Shown here: positions 8,299 through 16,816 of the stretch, piece after piece | Numbering within the stretch: position 1 is the first letter of the stretch | How the letters are laid out: each line of letters begins with the position of its first letter | Source of the DNA: Streptomyces sp. NBC_00554 | Lineage (GTDB): Bacteria > Actinomycetota > Actinomycetes > Streptomycetales > Streptomycetaceae | Length of the DNA: 64,000 nucleotides | Direction of reading: 5' to 3' | Assembly: GCF_041431135.1 (NCBI RefSeq) | Contig: NZ_CP107799.1 | Location: 4,960,001 to 5,024,000, forward strand | Translations under genes and position numbers: made by a program | The notes under the pieces: generated by a model | Databases searched by the model: none | The model's input: only the letters and a program-made list of their open reading frames with translations | Told to the model about the DNA's origin: nothing

Positions 8299-9663
8299 AT
8301 GATGGGGGCCATGGCGGTCATCACCGAGATACCTGGCCCCAAGGGCCTTCCCGTACTGGGCTCCATACTCGATCTGCGGCGCGACACGCTGGGAACCTTC
8401 CTCCGCATACGGCAGGAGTACGGCGACGTCGTCCGCGTCTCCGCCGGCCCGCCCGGACTCCGTACCGTGCTGCACTGCGTCTTCTCCGCGGAAGGCGCAC
8501 AGCAGATCCTGGCCTCGCAGGCGGCCAACTTCCGCAAGGACAACCAGTTCTACGAGGAGCTGCGGCTCTCCGCCGGCAACGGCCTGCTCACCAGCCAGGA
8601 CGCCGACTACCTGCGCCAACGCCGCCTGATCCAGCCGATGTTCACCAAGCGCAGAGTGGACGGCTACGCCAACGCGGTGACCCTGGAGGCCACCGCCACC
8701 GCCGAGAGCTGGCGCGACACCGCCGAGGTGGACGTCGTACAGGAGATGAACCACCTCGCGCTGCGCACCGTCTCGCGCATCCTCTTCGGCGCCGACGTCG
8801 AGGCCGCCGTCGACGTCATCGACCGCAACTTCCCCGTCATCAACAACTACGTGACACAGCGCGGCTTTTCACCCGCCAACCCGCCGCGCAACTGGCCCAC
8901 CCCGGCCAACCGGCGGGCCGGGGCCGCGACGGGCGAGGTGTACGCGGTCTGCGACCGGATCATCGCCGAGCGCCGCGCCAAGGGCGAGGACGACGGCGAC
9001 GACCTCCTCTCCCTCCTCTCCAGGGCGGGCAGCGAGCAGGACGGCACCCTGGACCCCGCCGAGATCCGTGACCAGGTCCTGATCTTCCTGCTGGCGGGCC
9101 ACGAGACGACCGCCACCTCCATGGCCTTCGCCCTCCACCTCCTCGCCCTGCACCCCGAGGAACAGGCAAAGGCCCGCCAGGAGGCCGACGCCCTGCCGCC
9201 GGACCGCCCCCTCACGGCCACCGACCTCGACCGACTCCCGTACCTGACAGCGGTGTTGAAGGAGGCCATGCGCCTGTTCCCGGCCGCTCCGGTCATCGGC
9301 CGCCGCTCCGTCGAGGCCGCCGAGATCGACGGCCACCTCATCCCCGCCGGTGCCGACGTCCTGATCGCCCCCTGGGTCACCCACCGCCACCCCGGCCTCT
9401 GGCCCGACCCGGACCACTTCGACCCCGGCCGCTTCACCCCCGGACAGGAAGCCTCCCGACACCGCTACGCCTGGTTCCCCTTCGGCGGCGGCCCCCGCGC
9501 CTGCATCGGCCAGCACTTCTCGATGCTGGAGTCCGTCCTGGCCCTGGCCGTGCTTCTACGGTCGTACGAGCTGGAGGCGGTGGACACCGAGGTCCCCCTC
9601 GCCGCCGGAATCACCCTCCAGGCGACGGGGCCGGCGCGGGTGCGGCTCCGGGGGCGCAAGTAG
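8299..9663 (+). CDS. Cytochrome P450
   Basis: 454 residues with all P450 hallmarks: the I-helix oxygen-binding motif LAGHETTATS (about 265), the K-helix KEAMR (ExxR, about 322), and the heme loop FPFGGGPRACIGQHF with the Cys ligand (about 400). The proline-rich IPGPKGLPVLG near the N-terminus and the length recall class II/bacterial CYP110- or CYP4-like enzymes more than the shorter CYP105 type. No ferredoxin gene is adjacent, so redox partners are elsewhere. Three possible ATG starts lie in frame at 8299, 8302 and 8311; 8311 (MAVITEIPG) also fits the family. Substrate unknown. Confidence 0.92.
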   Translation: MMGAMAVITEIPGPKGLPVLGSILDLRRDTLGTFLRIRQEYGDVVRVSAGPPGLRTVLHCVFSAEGAQQILASQAANFRKDNQFYEELRLSAGNGLLTSQDADYLRQRRLIQPMFTKRRVDGYANAVTLEATATAESWRDTAEVDVVQEMNHLALRTVSRILFGADVEAAVDVIDRNFPVINNYVTQRGFSPANPPRNWPTPANRRAGAATGEVYAVCDRIIAERRAKGEDDGDDLLSLLSRAGSEQDGTLDPAEIRDQVLIFLLAGHETTATSMAFALHLLALHPEEQAKARQEADALPPDRPLTATDLDRLPYLTAVLKEAMRLFPAAPVIGRRSVEAAEIDGHLIPAGADVLIAPWVTHRHPGLWPDPDHFDPGRFTPGQEASRHRYAWFPFGGGPRACIGQHFSMLESVLALAVLLRSYELEAVDTEVPLAAGITLQATGPARVRLRGRK

Positions 9664-9682
9664 CGTCAACCGGCAATGCGAA

Positions 9683-9725
9683 AAAGGCCCGAAGCCGCGA
9701 CGTGTAGTCGCGGCTTCGGGCCTTT
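9683..9725. terminator. Bidirectional terminator
   Basis: Perfect 19-base arms (9683-9701 and 9707-9725), 5-base loop, flanked by A-run and T-run, between the convergent P450 and pirin genes. Confidence 0.9.
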
Positions 9726-9767
9726 GTCGTGCCGTACCGGAGTCGTGCCGTACCGGACCGGGAGTGG

Positions 9768-10739
9768 TTACAGCCCGCCCTCGGTCATGCCGTGTACCGC
9801 CGGAACCGTGCCCAGGCGGCCCTTCTGGAAGTCCTCGAACGCCTGCTGGAGTTCCTCGCGGGTGTTCATGACGAAGGGGCCGTAGTGGGCCATCGGCTCG
9901 CGGATGGGCTGGCCGCCGAGGATCACGACCTCCATGTCCGGGGTGTTGGCGTCCTGCTGCTCGTCCGCGCGGACGGTCAGCGAGGAACCCGCGCCGAAGA
10001 CGGCCGTCTGTCCGAGGTGCACCGGACGGCGGTCCGCACCGACGGACCCGCGGCCGGCCAGCACGTACGCGAGACCGTTGAAGTCCTCGCGCCACGGCAG
10101 CGTGACCTCGGCGCCGGGCGCGACGGTCGCGTGGACCATCGTGATCGGCGTGTGCGTGACGCCCGGGCCCTGGTGGCCGTCGAGCTCACCGGCGATGACG
10201 CGAAGCAGCGCGCCGCCGTCGGGGGTGGTCAGCAGCTGCACCTGGCCACCACGGATGTCCTGGTAGCGCGGGGCCATCATCTTGTCCTTGGCAGGCAGGT
10301 TCACCCACAGCTGCAGGCCGTGGAAGAGACCGCCCGACATGACGAGCGACTCCGGCGGAGCCTCGATGTGCAGGAGGCCCGAGCCCGCGGTCATCCACTG
10401 AGTGTCACCGTTGGTGATGGTGCCACCGCCACCGTTGGAGTCCTGGTGGTCGAAGATGCCGTCGAGGATGTAGGTCACGGTCTCGAAGCCGCGGTGGGGG
10501 TGCCAGGGGGTGCCCTTCGGCTCCCCGGGCGCATACTCCACCTCGCCCATCTGGTCCATCATGATGAACGGGTCGAGGTGGCGGTAGTTGATCCCGGCGA
10601 ACGCACGGCGGACCGGGAAGCCCTCGCCCTCGAAGCCGCTGGGCGCGGTCGTCACGGTGAGCACCGGGCGGGCCACGGCGTCGGCGGACGCGGCTACGCG
10701 GGGCAGGGTCAGCGGGTTCTCGACGGTCACTGCAGGCAT
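9768..10739 (-). CDS. Pirin family protein
   Basis: 323 residues, bicupin pirin. The N-terminal cupin carries the metal-binding WHPHRGFETVTYIL (two His plus Glu), with a third His further on (SGLLHIEAPPE). Pirins bind iron or another metal. Some act as quercetin 2,3-dioxygenases and others as regulators; the sequence does not decide. The ATG has an excellent ribosome site (AAGGAGG, about six bases spacing). The leader just upstream (about 10758-10790) is AT rich, with GTTGATTGTTGAAC, a plausible regulator site. Single gene, ending in a shared terminator with the P450. Confidence 0.92.
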   Translation of the reverse strand: MPAVTVENPLTLPRVAASADAVARPVLTVTTAPSGFEGEGFPVRRAFAGINYRHLDPFIMMDQMGEVEYAPGEPKGTPWHPHRGFETVTYILDGIFDHQDSNGGGGTITNGDTQWMTAGSGLLHIEAPPESLVMSGGLFHGLQLWVNLPAKDKMMAPRYQDIRGGQVQLLTTPDGGALLRVIAGELDGHQGPGVTHTPITMVHATVAPGAEVTLPWREDFNGLAYVLAGRGSVGADRRPVHLGQTAVFGAGSSLTVRADEQQDANTPDMEVVILGGQPIREPMAHYGPFVMNTREELQQAFEDFQKGRLGTVPAVHGMTEGGL

Positions 10740-10800
10740 GTCGGTACCTCCTTGTGCGTTCAGTTTAGTTGATTGTTGAACTTTCTGCTACCCGTAACGA

Positions 10801-10834
10801 CGGACGCCCGGAGGGCATTCCCTCCGGGCGTCCG
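10801..10834 (-). terminator. Terminator of the SseB-like gene
   Basis: Perfect 15-base arms with a CATT loop, 26 bases after the stop of the 10860-11351 gene and before the pirin promoter. Confidence 0.85.
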
Positions 10835-10859
10835 GGATGAGTACAGGCGCAGGTGAGCC

Positions 10860-11351
10860 TCAGCCGTACATACGGCGCATCGCGAAGTCCACCATCTGCT
10901 CCACCGCCTTGGCGTCGAAGACCATGCGGTGCTCGCCCTCCATGTCGACCACGAAGCCGTAGCCGGTGGGAAGCAGGTCGATCACCTCGGCGCCGGTGAT
11001 CACGAAGTACTTGGACTCCTTGCCGGCGTACCGGCGGAGCTCCTTGAGCGAGGTGAACATGGGGATGACCGGCTGCTGGGTGTTGTGCAGCGCCAGGAAT
11101 CCGGGGTTGTCGCCGCGCGGGCAGTAGACCTTCGAGGTCGCGAAGACCTGCTGAAAGTCCTCGGCGGCCATCGATCCCGTGGTGAACGCGCGGACCGCGT
11201 CCGCGAGGGACGGCGGGGACGGCTCGGGGTAGAGCGGCGGCTGCTGCCCGTACCCACCGGGCATCTGGCCGCCCGGCATCTGCCCGGGCATCTGCTGCTG
11301 GGGCGCGGCGTACCCCTGCTGTGCACCCGCGTTCTGGTCATAGCCGTACAT
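10860..11351 (-). CDS. SseB-domain protein with Gln/Pro/Gly-rich N-terminus
   Basis: 163 residues. The first 50 are low complexity (MYGYDQNAGAQQGY, repeated PGQMPGG), with no signal or membrane segment. The rest resembles the SseB N-terminal domain: residue run SKVYCPRG, then IPMFTSLKELRRYAGKE and a C-terminal helix. This domain is common in actinobacteria but its cellular role is not established. ATG chosen at 11351, where the Tyr/Gln-rich N-terminus begins; no strong ribosome site is visible. Monocistronic, with its own terminator. Confidence 0.8.
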   Translation of the reverse strand: MYGYDQNAGAQQGYAAPQQQMPGQMPGGQMPGGYGQQPPLYPEPSPPSLADAVRAFTTGSMAAEDFQQVFATSKVYCPRGDNPGFLALHNTQQPVIPMFTSLKELRRYAGKESKYFVITGAEVIDLLPTGYGFVVDMEGEHRMVFDAKAVEQMVDFAMRRMYG

Positions 11352-11576
11352 GCGCGCAAGCGTACCGAGGCGACCGCCCCGGCGTGCCGGTACGGGGTGA
11401 CCGACCGGGCCGGCCGGTACAGGGCGCGCACGGGACGCCCGGGAACCCGGCACACCCATGGGGAGTTCACAGACACCGCCCTGGTTTCCCACAGCGGGCG
11501 CTCATAGCTTCTGCCTCATCAAAGAACGCACCACGCACCGGCAAAGATCGGGCAACCAGCAACAGGGGGCAGGGCC

Positions 11577-12428
11577 ATGCACGGACACGGACACCACGAC
11601 GACGAAGTCCACGAGCACGACAGGGGTCTCTCCTACGACCTCCCCGTCCTCGCCCGGCGCCGGATGATCCGGCTGATGGCGGGGGCGAGCCTGATACCGC
11701 TGGTCGGCTGCTCGGCCGACGACGAGACCTCCACCTCATCTGCTTCCTCCTCCAGCAGCTCGTCCTCGTCCTCGTCTTCCTCCTCCTCGTCCGCCGAGTG
11801 CGCGACGATCCCGAACGAGACGGCCGGCCCGTACCCCGGTGACGGCTCGAACGGCGTGAACGTCCTGAAGGAGAGCGGTGTCGTGCGGAGCGACATCAGG
11901 GCGAGCTTCGGCGACTCGGCGGGCGGCACCGCCGAGGGTGTGCCCCTGACGATCACGCTCACGGTCGTCGACGCCGCCTCCGGCTGCGGCACGGCCAAGG
12001 AGGGCGCGGCCGTCTATCTGTGGCACTGCGACCGGGAGGGGAACTACTCCCTGTACTCCGAGGGCGTCACCGAGGAGAACTACCTGCGCGGGGTCCAGGA
12101 GACGGACGACAAGGGCCAGGTCACCTTCACCAGCATCTTCCCCGCCTGCTACTCGGGTCGCTGGCCGCACATCCACTTCGAGGTCTACGGCAGCCTGGCG
12201 GACGCCACGGCGGCGACGTCCATCACGAACACCTCACAGCTCGCGTTCCCGAAGGACGTCTGCGACACGGTGTACGCGACGGACGGCTACAGCAAGAGCG
12301 TGTCCAACCTGAGCCAGCTCTCGCTGGAGACGGACGGCATCTTCAGCGACGGCTACGACCAGCAGCTGGCGACCATGGCGGGTAGCGTCGAGAAGGGCTA
12401 CACGGCCACTCTCACGGTTCCGGTGTAG
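11577..12428 (+). CDS. Lipoprotein-type intradiol dioxygenase with His-rich N-terminus and poly-Ser linker
   Basis: 283 residues. Begins with a His/Asp-rich stretch (MHGHGHHDDEVHEHD). A Tat-like RRRMIRLMAGASLIPLVGC follows, ending in a lipobox Cys near 45. A run of about 20 Ser (54-72) then tethers the catalytic domain to the membrane. Iron ligands match the family: GNYSLY (Tyr about 157), PACYSGR (Tyr about 192) and PHIH (His about 198/200), with AGPY near 83. This is a third intradiol paralogue in 12.5 kb, but with a different anchor and no Gly-rich insert. GGGGGCAGGG precedes the ATG. The serine run comes from repeated TCC/TCG/AGC codons and may be length-variable. Confidence 0.85.
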   Translation: MHGHGHHDDEVHEHDRGLSYDLPVLARRRMIRLMAGASLIPLVGCSADDETSTSSASSSSSSSSSSSSSSSSAECATIPNETAGPYPGDGSNGVNVLKESGVVRSDIRASFGDSAGGTAEGVPLTITLTVVDAASGCGTAKEGAAVYLWHCDREGNYSLYSEGVTEENYLRGVQETDDKGQVTFTSIFPACYSGRWPHIHFEVYGSLADATAATSITNTSQLAFPKDVCDTVYATDGYSKSVSNLSQLSLETDGIFSDGYDQQLATMAGSVEKGYTATLTVPV

Positions 12429-12435
12429 GGCCCGG

Positions 12436-12458
12436 CGCACGACCCCGCGCGTCGTGCG
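12436..12458 (+). terminator. Short hairpin after the dioxygenase
   Basis: CGCACGAC and GTCGTGCG arms (8 bases) with a 7-base loop, eight bases after the stop. No T-run. Confidence 0.5.
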
Positions 12459-12506
12459 GCTCGCGGTCGGACTCGTCACAGATGCCCGTTCGGGGTTGCG
12501 TCTTAT

Positions 12507-12534
12507 TACCGACGGGTAGCATCATCGTAGCTAC
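12507..12534. promoter_or_regulatory. Possible operator(s) before acyl-CoA dehydrogenase
   Basis: TACCGACGGGTA (12507-12518) is a near-palindrome, followed by the perfect palindrome GTAGCTAC (12527-12534), 76-103 bases before the start of the acyl-CoA dehydrogenase. TetR-like fatty-acid regulators use sites of this kind; assignment is a guess. Confidence 0.3.
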
Positions 12535-12609
12535 TTGCTGGTACGTGAAACGAGGCTGCGAGTTCTCCGAAGTGCTTCGGCCTCCCCGATCCCTTACGGA
12601 GCCGTCGCC

Positions 12610-14436
12610 ATGGGGCACTACAAGTCGAATCTCCGCGACATCGAGTTCAACCTCTTCGAGGTGCTCGGGCGCGACAAGGTGTACGGCACCGGCCCGTTCG
12701 CGGAGATGGACGTCGATACCGCCAAGAGCATCCTCGGGGAGCTGACCAGGCTCTCGGAGAACGAGCTCGCCGAGTCCTTCGCGGACGCCGACCGCAACCC
12801 GCCGGTCTTCGACCCGGAGACCAACACCGCTCCCGTACCGGCGTCCTTCAAAAAATCGTACAAAGCCTTCATGGACTCCGAGTACTGGCGTCTGGGCCTG
12901 CCCGAGGAGATCGGCGGTACGACCGCCCCCGCGTCCCTGATCTGGGGGTTCGCGGAACTGATCCTGGGCGCGAACCCGGCTGTCTGGATGTACTCGTCGG
13001 GCCCGGCCTTCGCGGGGATCCTCTTCGACGAGGGCAATGACGTACAGAAGAAGATCGCCCAGATCGCGGTGGACCGCACCTGGGGTTCGACCATGGTCCT
13101 CACCGAGCCCGACGCGGGCTCCGACGTGGGCGCCGGCCGTACCAAGGCGATCGAGCAGGAGGACGGCTCCTGGCACATCGAGGGTGTGAAGCGGTTCATC
13201 ACCTCCGGTGAGCACGACATGGAGGAGAACATCCTTCACTACGTGCTGGCCCGTCCCGAGGGCTCCGGTCCCGGCACCAAGGGGCTCTCCCTCTTCATGG
13301 TCCCGAAGTACCTGTTCGACTTCGAGACCGGCGAGCTGGGCGAGCGCAACGGCGCCTACGCCACGAACGTCGAGCACAAGATGGGCCTCAAGGCCTCCAA
13401 CACCTGCGAGATGACCTTCGGCGACCGGCACCCCGCCAAGGGCTGGCTGATCGGCGACAAGCACGACGGCATCCGCCAGATGTTCCGGATCATCGAGTTC
13501 GCTCGCATGATGGTCGGTACGAAGGCGATCTCGACGCTGTCGACGGGTTACCTGAACGCCCTCGAGTACGCCAAGGAGCGCGTCCAGGGTCCCGACCTCG
13601 CGAACTTCATGGACAAGGCCGCGCCCAAGGTCACCATCACGCACCACCCGGACGTGCGCCGCGCCCTCATCACGCAGAAGGCGTACGCCGAGGGCATGCG
13701 CGCCCTGGTGCTGCACACCGCGGCCGTCCAGGACGAGATCGCGGTCCAGACGGCGGCGGGCGAGGACACCTCGCAGCTGCACGCCCTCAACGACCTGCTC
13801 CTGCCGATCGTGAAGGGGTACGGCTCCGAGAAGGGCTACGAGCAGCTCGCGCAGTCCCTGCAGACCTTCGGCGGCTCCGGGTTCCTCCAGGAGTACCCGA
13901 TCGAGCAGTACATCCGCGACGCCAAGATCGACACCCTGTACGAGGGAACGACCGCGATCCAGGGCCAGGACTTCTTCTTCCGGAAGATCGTCCGCAACCA
14001 GGGCGCGGCGCTGAACTCCCTCGCCGAGGACATCAAGAAGTTCCTCGCCCTCGGCACGGGCGGCGAGGAGCTCTCCGCGGCCCGCGAGCAGCTCGCCAAG
14101 GCCGCCGTCGAGCTGGAGGCCATCGTCGGCCTGATGCTGACCGACCTCGCGGCGACCGAGCAGGACGTCAAGAACATCTACAAGGTGGGCCTCAACACGA
14201 CCCGTCTGCTGATGGCCTCCGGTGACGTGGTCGTCGGTTACCTGCTGCTGCGCGGTGCCGCGGTCGCCGCCGAGAAGCTGGAGACGGCCTCGGCGAAGGA
14301 CAAGCCCTTCTACAGCGGCAAGATCGCGGCCGCGAAGTTCTTCGCCGCCACCGTCCTGCCGGGTGTCACGGGCGCGCGCAAGCTCGCCGAGGGCGTGGAC
14401 CTCGACCTGATGGAGCTGGACGAGGCGGCCTTCTAA
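12610..14436 (+). CDS. Long-form acyl-CoA dehydrogenase
   Basis: 608 residues, the extended FadE5-like class with a C-terminal extension beyond the usual 380-residue core. Core motifs: MVLTEPDAGSDVGAGRTKA for FAD binding; DTLYEGTTAIQGQDFF near 440-455, where the helix that carries the catalytic base in this branch is expected; and LQTFGGSGFLQEYPIEQYIRDAKI. Catalyses alpha,beta-dehydrogenation in beta-oxidation and passes electrons to ETF. Start ATG 12610 follows ACGGAG; the frame is open 25 codons further up, but MGHYKSNLRDIEFNLFEVL is the family N-terminus. Single gene with possible operators upstream and a strong terminator. Confidence 0.93.
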   Translation: MGHYKSNLRDIEFNLFEVLGRDKVYGTGPFAEMDVDTAKSILGELTRLSENELAESFADADRNPPVFDPETNTAPVPASFKKSYKAFMDSEYWRLGLPEEIGGTTAPASLIWGFAELILGANPAVWMYSSGPAFAGILFDEGNDVQKKIAQIAVDRTWGSTMVLTEPDAGSDVGAGRTKAIEQEDGSWHIEGVKRFITSGEHDMEENILHYVLARPEGSGPGTKGLSLFMVPKYLFDFETGELGERNGAYATNVEHKMGLKASNTCEMTFGDRHPAKGWLIGDKHDGIRQMFRIIEFARMMVGTKAISTLSTGYLNALEYAKERVQGPDLANFMDKAAPKVTITHHPDVRRALITQKAYAEGMRALVLHTAAVQDEIAVQTAAGEDTSQLHALNDLLLPIVKGYGSEKGYEQLAQSLQTFGGSGFLQEYPIEQYIRDAKIDTLYEGTTAIQGQDFFFRKIVRNQGAALNSLAEDIKKFLALGTGGEELSAAREQLAKAAVELEAIVGLMLTDLAATEQDVKNIYKVGLNTTRLLMASGDVVVGYLLLRGAAVAAEKLETASAKDKPFYSGKIAAAKFFAATVLPGVTGARKLAEGVDLDLMELDEAAF

Positions 14437-14493
14437 GTCCTCCAGAGTCTTGCCGCGTCGCACCAAAGCCGCGCCGCGGCGCACTCCGGGACA

Positions 14494-14540
14494 GGGCGGA
14501 CACCTGACTGGAACCTGTCCTTCCAGTCAGGTGTCCGCCC
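14494..14540 (+). terminator. Strong hairpin terminator
   Basis: Perfect 20-base arms (14494-14513 and 14521-14540) with a 7-base loop, 57 bases after the acyl-CoA dehydrogenase stop. Confidence 0.85.
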
Positions 14541-14555
14541 TTCACAACCCCGTTA

Positions 14556-14591
14556 CGAGGGCCCGTTCCCATCCCCGGGAGCGGGCCCTCG
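14556..14591. terminator. Second hairpin before aminopeptidase gene
   Basis: CGAGGGCCCG and CGGGCCCTCG arms, 21 bases before the aminopeptidase start. Could be a back-up terminator or an element of the downstream leader. Confidence 0.45.
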
Positions 14592-14612
14592 GGCGTCGTT
14601 AAGGTGAACCCC

Positions 14613-15920
14613 ATGAGCACTCCCTCCCGCTTCGACCGCGGCCACACCGACGACCTCATGCCCTTCCTGGCGGCGAGTCCGACGCCGTACCACGCCGTGG
14701 CGAACGCCGCCGAGCGGCTGGAGAAGGCCGGATTCCGTCAGGTCGCCGAGACCGACGCGTGGGAGGGGACGAGCGGCGGGAAGTACGTGCTGCGCGGGGG
14801 TGCGCTCGTCGCCTGGTACGTCCCTGAGGGCGCCGAGCCGCACACCCCGTTCCGGATCGTGGGCGCGCACACCGACTCCCCCAACCTGCGGGTGAAGCCG
14901 CGCCCGGACAGCGGGGCGCACGGCTGGCGGCAGGTGGCCGTGGAGATCTACGGCGGGCCGCTGCTGAACTCCTGGCTGGACCGGGACCTGGGCCTGGCGG
15001 GGCGCCTCTCGCTGCGGGACGGCTCGACGCGCCTGGTGAACATCGACCGCGCGCTGCTGCGGGTGCCCCAACTCGCCGTCCACCTGGACCGTTCCGTGTC
15101 CACGGAGGGCCTGAAGCTGGACAAGCAGCGTCATCTGCAGCCCATTTGGGGCCTGGGCGAGGAGGTAGGCGACGGCGACCTGATCGCCTTCCTGGAGGAG
15201 GAGTCGGGCCTGGCCGCCGGCGAGGTGACCGGCTGGGACCTGATGACCCACTCCGTCGAGCCGCCGTCCTACCTGGGCCGCGACAGGGAGCTGCTGGCAG
15301 GACCGCGCATGGACAACCTGCTGTCCGTGCACGCCGGTACTGCGGCCCTCGCGGCGGTCGCGACGGCCGACGCCGGTCAGCCGTACCTCCCGTACATCCC
15401 CGTCCTCGCCGCCTTCGACCACGAGGAGAACGGCTCGCAGAGCGACACCGGCGCGGACGGGCCGCTCCTCGGCAGCGTCCTGGAACGCTCGGTGTTCGCG
15501 CGCGGGGGCTCGTACGAGGACCGGGCGCGCGCCTTCGCCGGCACCGTCTGTCTGTCCTCGGACACCGGCCACGCCATCCACCCCAACTACGCGGAGCGGC
15601 ACGACCCGACGCACCACCCGCGCGCGGGCGGCGGCCCCATCCTCAAGGTGAACGTCAACAACCGCTACGCCACGGACGGTTCGGGCCGCGCGGTCTTCGC
15701 CGCCGCCTGCGAGAAGGCCGGCGTGCCCTTCCAGTCCTTCGTCTCCAACAACTCGATGCCCTGCGGCACCACCATCGGCCCGATCACCGCGGCCCGCCAC
15801 GGCATCAAGACCGTCGACATCGGGGTCGCCATCCTGTCCATGCACAGCGCGCGTGAACTGTGCGGCGCGGACGACCCGTTCCTGCTGGCGAACGCGATGG
15901 TCGCCTTCCTGGAGGGATAG
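14613..15920 (+). CDS. M18 family aminopeptidase
   Basis: 435 residues, full length. Dinuclear zinc ligand regions are visible: GAHTDSPNLR (His-x-Asp), GPRMDNLLS (bridging Asp), FDHEENGS (catalytic and metal Glu), SSDTGHAIHPNY, and the C-terminal SNNSMPCGTTIGPI. M18 enzymes are cytosolic aspartyl or broad-specificity aminopeptidases that form dodecameric cages. ATG 14613 has AAGGTG six bases upstream; the GTG at 14604 is in frame but less likely. Confidence 0.93.
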   Translation: MSTPSRFDRGHTDDLMPFLAASPTPYHAVANAAERLEKAGFRQVAETDAWEGTSGGKYVLRGGALVAWYVPEGAEPHTPFRIVGAHTDSPNLRVKPRPDSGAHGWRQVAVEIYGGPLLNSWLDRDLGLAGRLSLRDGSTRLVNIDRALLRVPQLAVHLDRSVSTEGLKLDKQRHLQPIWGLGEEVGDGDLIAFLEEESGLAAGEVTGWDLMTHSVEPPSYLGRDRELLAGPRMDNLLSVHAGTAALAAVATADAGQPYLPYIPVLAAFDHEENGSQSDTGADGPLLGSVLERSVFARGGSYEDRARAFAGTVCLSSDTGHAIHPNYAERHDPTHHPRAGGGPILKVNVNNRYATDGSGRAVFAAACEKAGVPFQSFVSNNSMPCGTTIGPITAARHGIKTVDIGVAILSMHSARELCGADDPFLLANAMVAFLEG

Positions 15921-16020
15921 CCCACCGGATGCCTCCGCGTGCGTCCGCATGTCCAGGGCCGGGTCGGGTACCCGGAGTTGGCCAGAACGACGCCGAGTCG
16001 AACACAAGGAGGCGAAACCC

Positions 16021-16266
16021 ATGGGCCTGGGCGGGTGCATCATTCTGATCGCCGCAGGAGCGATCCTCACGTTCGCGACCGACTGGGACATGCAAGGTGT
16101 CAACCTCGACCTGGTCGGCATCATCTTCATGATCGTCGGACTGATCGGTGTGGCGACGTTCAGCAGCGTCGCCAGGCGAAGGCGCGTGGTCATGGGGGCC
16201 GGCACCCCGGTGATCGACGAGGAACGCCCGCACCGGGGCAGCTACCGCGACGGGCAGGGCTCGTAA
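16021..16266 (+). CDS. Small two-helix membrane protein (DUF6458-like)
   Basis: 81 residues: two hydrophobic segments (GGCIILIAAGAILTFATDW, about 4-22, and LDLVGIIFMIVGLIGVATF, about 29-47). A basic RRRR stretch and a polar C-terminal tail of about 30 residues follow. Matches the small actinobacterial DUF6458 membrane family as I recall it; function unknown. Excellent ribosome site (AAGGAGG, 8 bases before ATG). Stands alone 100 bases after the aminopeptidase and may be co-transcribed with it. Confidence 0.85.
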   Translation: MGLGGCIILIAAGAILTFATDWDMQGVNLDLVGIIFMIVGLIGVATFSSVARRRRVVMGAGTPVIDEERPHRGSYRDGQGS

Positions 16267-16317
16267 GCCCGAGGTCCGTCCCTGTCGGGCGTACATCCCC
16301 GCAAGCACGGGCGGCAG

Positions 16318-16350
16318 CCGGTCCGTCCCGCCTTCGGTGAGGCGGACCGG
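16318..16350. terminator. Imperfect hairpin between convergent genes
   Basis: CCGGTCC and GGACCGG outer arms with CGCC/GGCG inner pairing and a small bulge. Confidence 0.55.
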
Positions 16351-16371
16351 GCCCTACGCGAGAGCTTGCCC

Positions 16372-16764
16372 CTACGCGAGTGCGTGCCCCGTCGTCGCGT
16401 CCACGTGGTCCGGGACCTCGTCGTGGCGGTCGCCGACGGTGAGGGTGCCGGTGGGCTCGAACATCAGGATCGAGGTGGGCTGTGGCGCGTACGGCCTGTG
16501 TTCGGTGCCTCGGGGGACGGTGAAGAGGGAGCCTTTCGGGAGTACGACGGTCCGCTCGCCGGCCGTTTCCCGGAGCGCGATGTGCAGTTCGCCCTCGACC
16601 ACCAGGAAGAACTCGTCCGTGTGGTCGTGCACGTGCCAGACGTGCTCCCCTTCGACCTTCGCGACGCGTACGTCGTAGTCGTTGACGGAGGTGACGATGC
16701 GGGGGCTCCACAGGTCGGTGAAGGAGGCGAGGGCGGTGGGGAGGGCGATCGGTTCGTTGGCCAT
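16372..16764 (-). CDS. Single-domain cupin protein
   Basis: 130 residues, one cupin barrel. Metal motif EHVWHVHDHTDEFFLVVEGEL (about 40-60) gives His-x-His and Glu ligands; the second cupin motif VPRGTEHRPYAP (about 84-95) gives the fourth His. Enzymatic role cannot be told from sequence. The 3' end contains an imperfect direct repeat (CCCTACGCGAG twice, 16352-16381). Divergent from the GlxA-type regulator with 52 bases between the starts, which suggests it may be that regulator's target. Confidence 0.88.
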   Translation of the reverse strand: MANEPIALPTALASFTDLWSPRIVTSVNDYDVRVAKVEGEHVWHVHDHTDEFFLVVEGELHIALRETAGERTVVLPKGSLFTVPRGTEHRPYAPQPTSILMFEPTGTLTVGDRHDEVPDHVDATTGHALA

Positions 16765-16816
16765 GCCGTCATCCTCGGCGGTGGCCCGGCATCCCGGTGA
16801 GTGCTAGAAATCGCAC

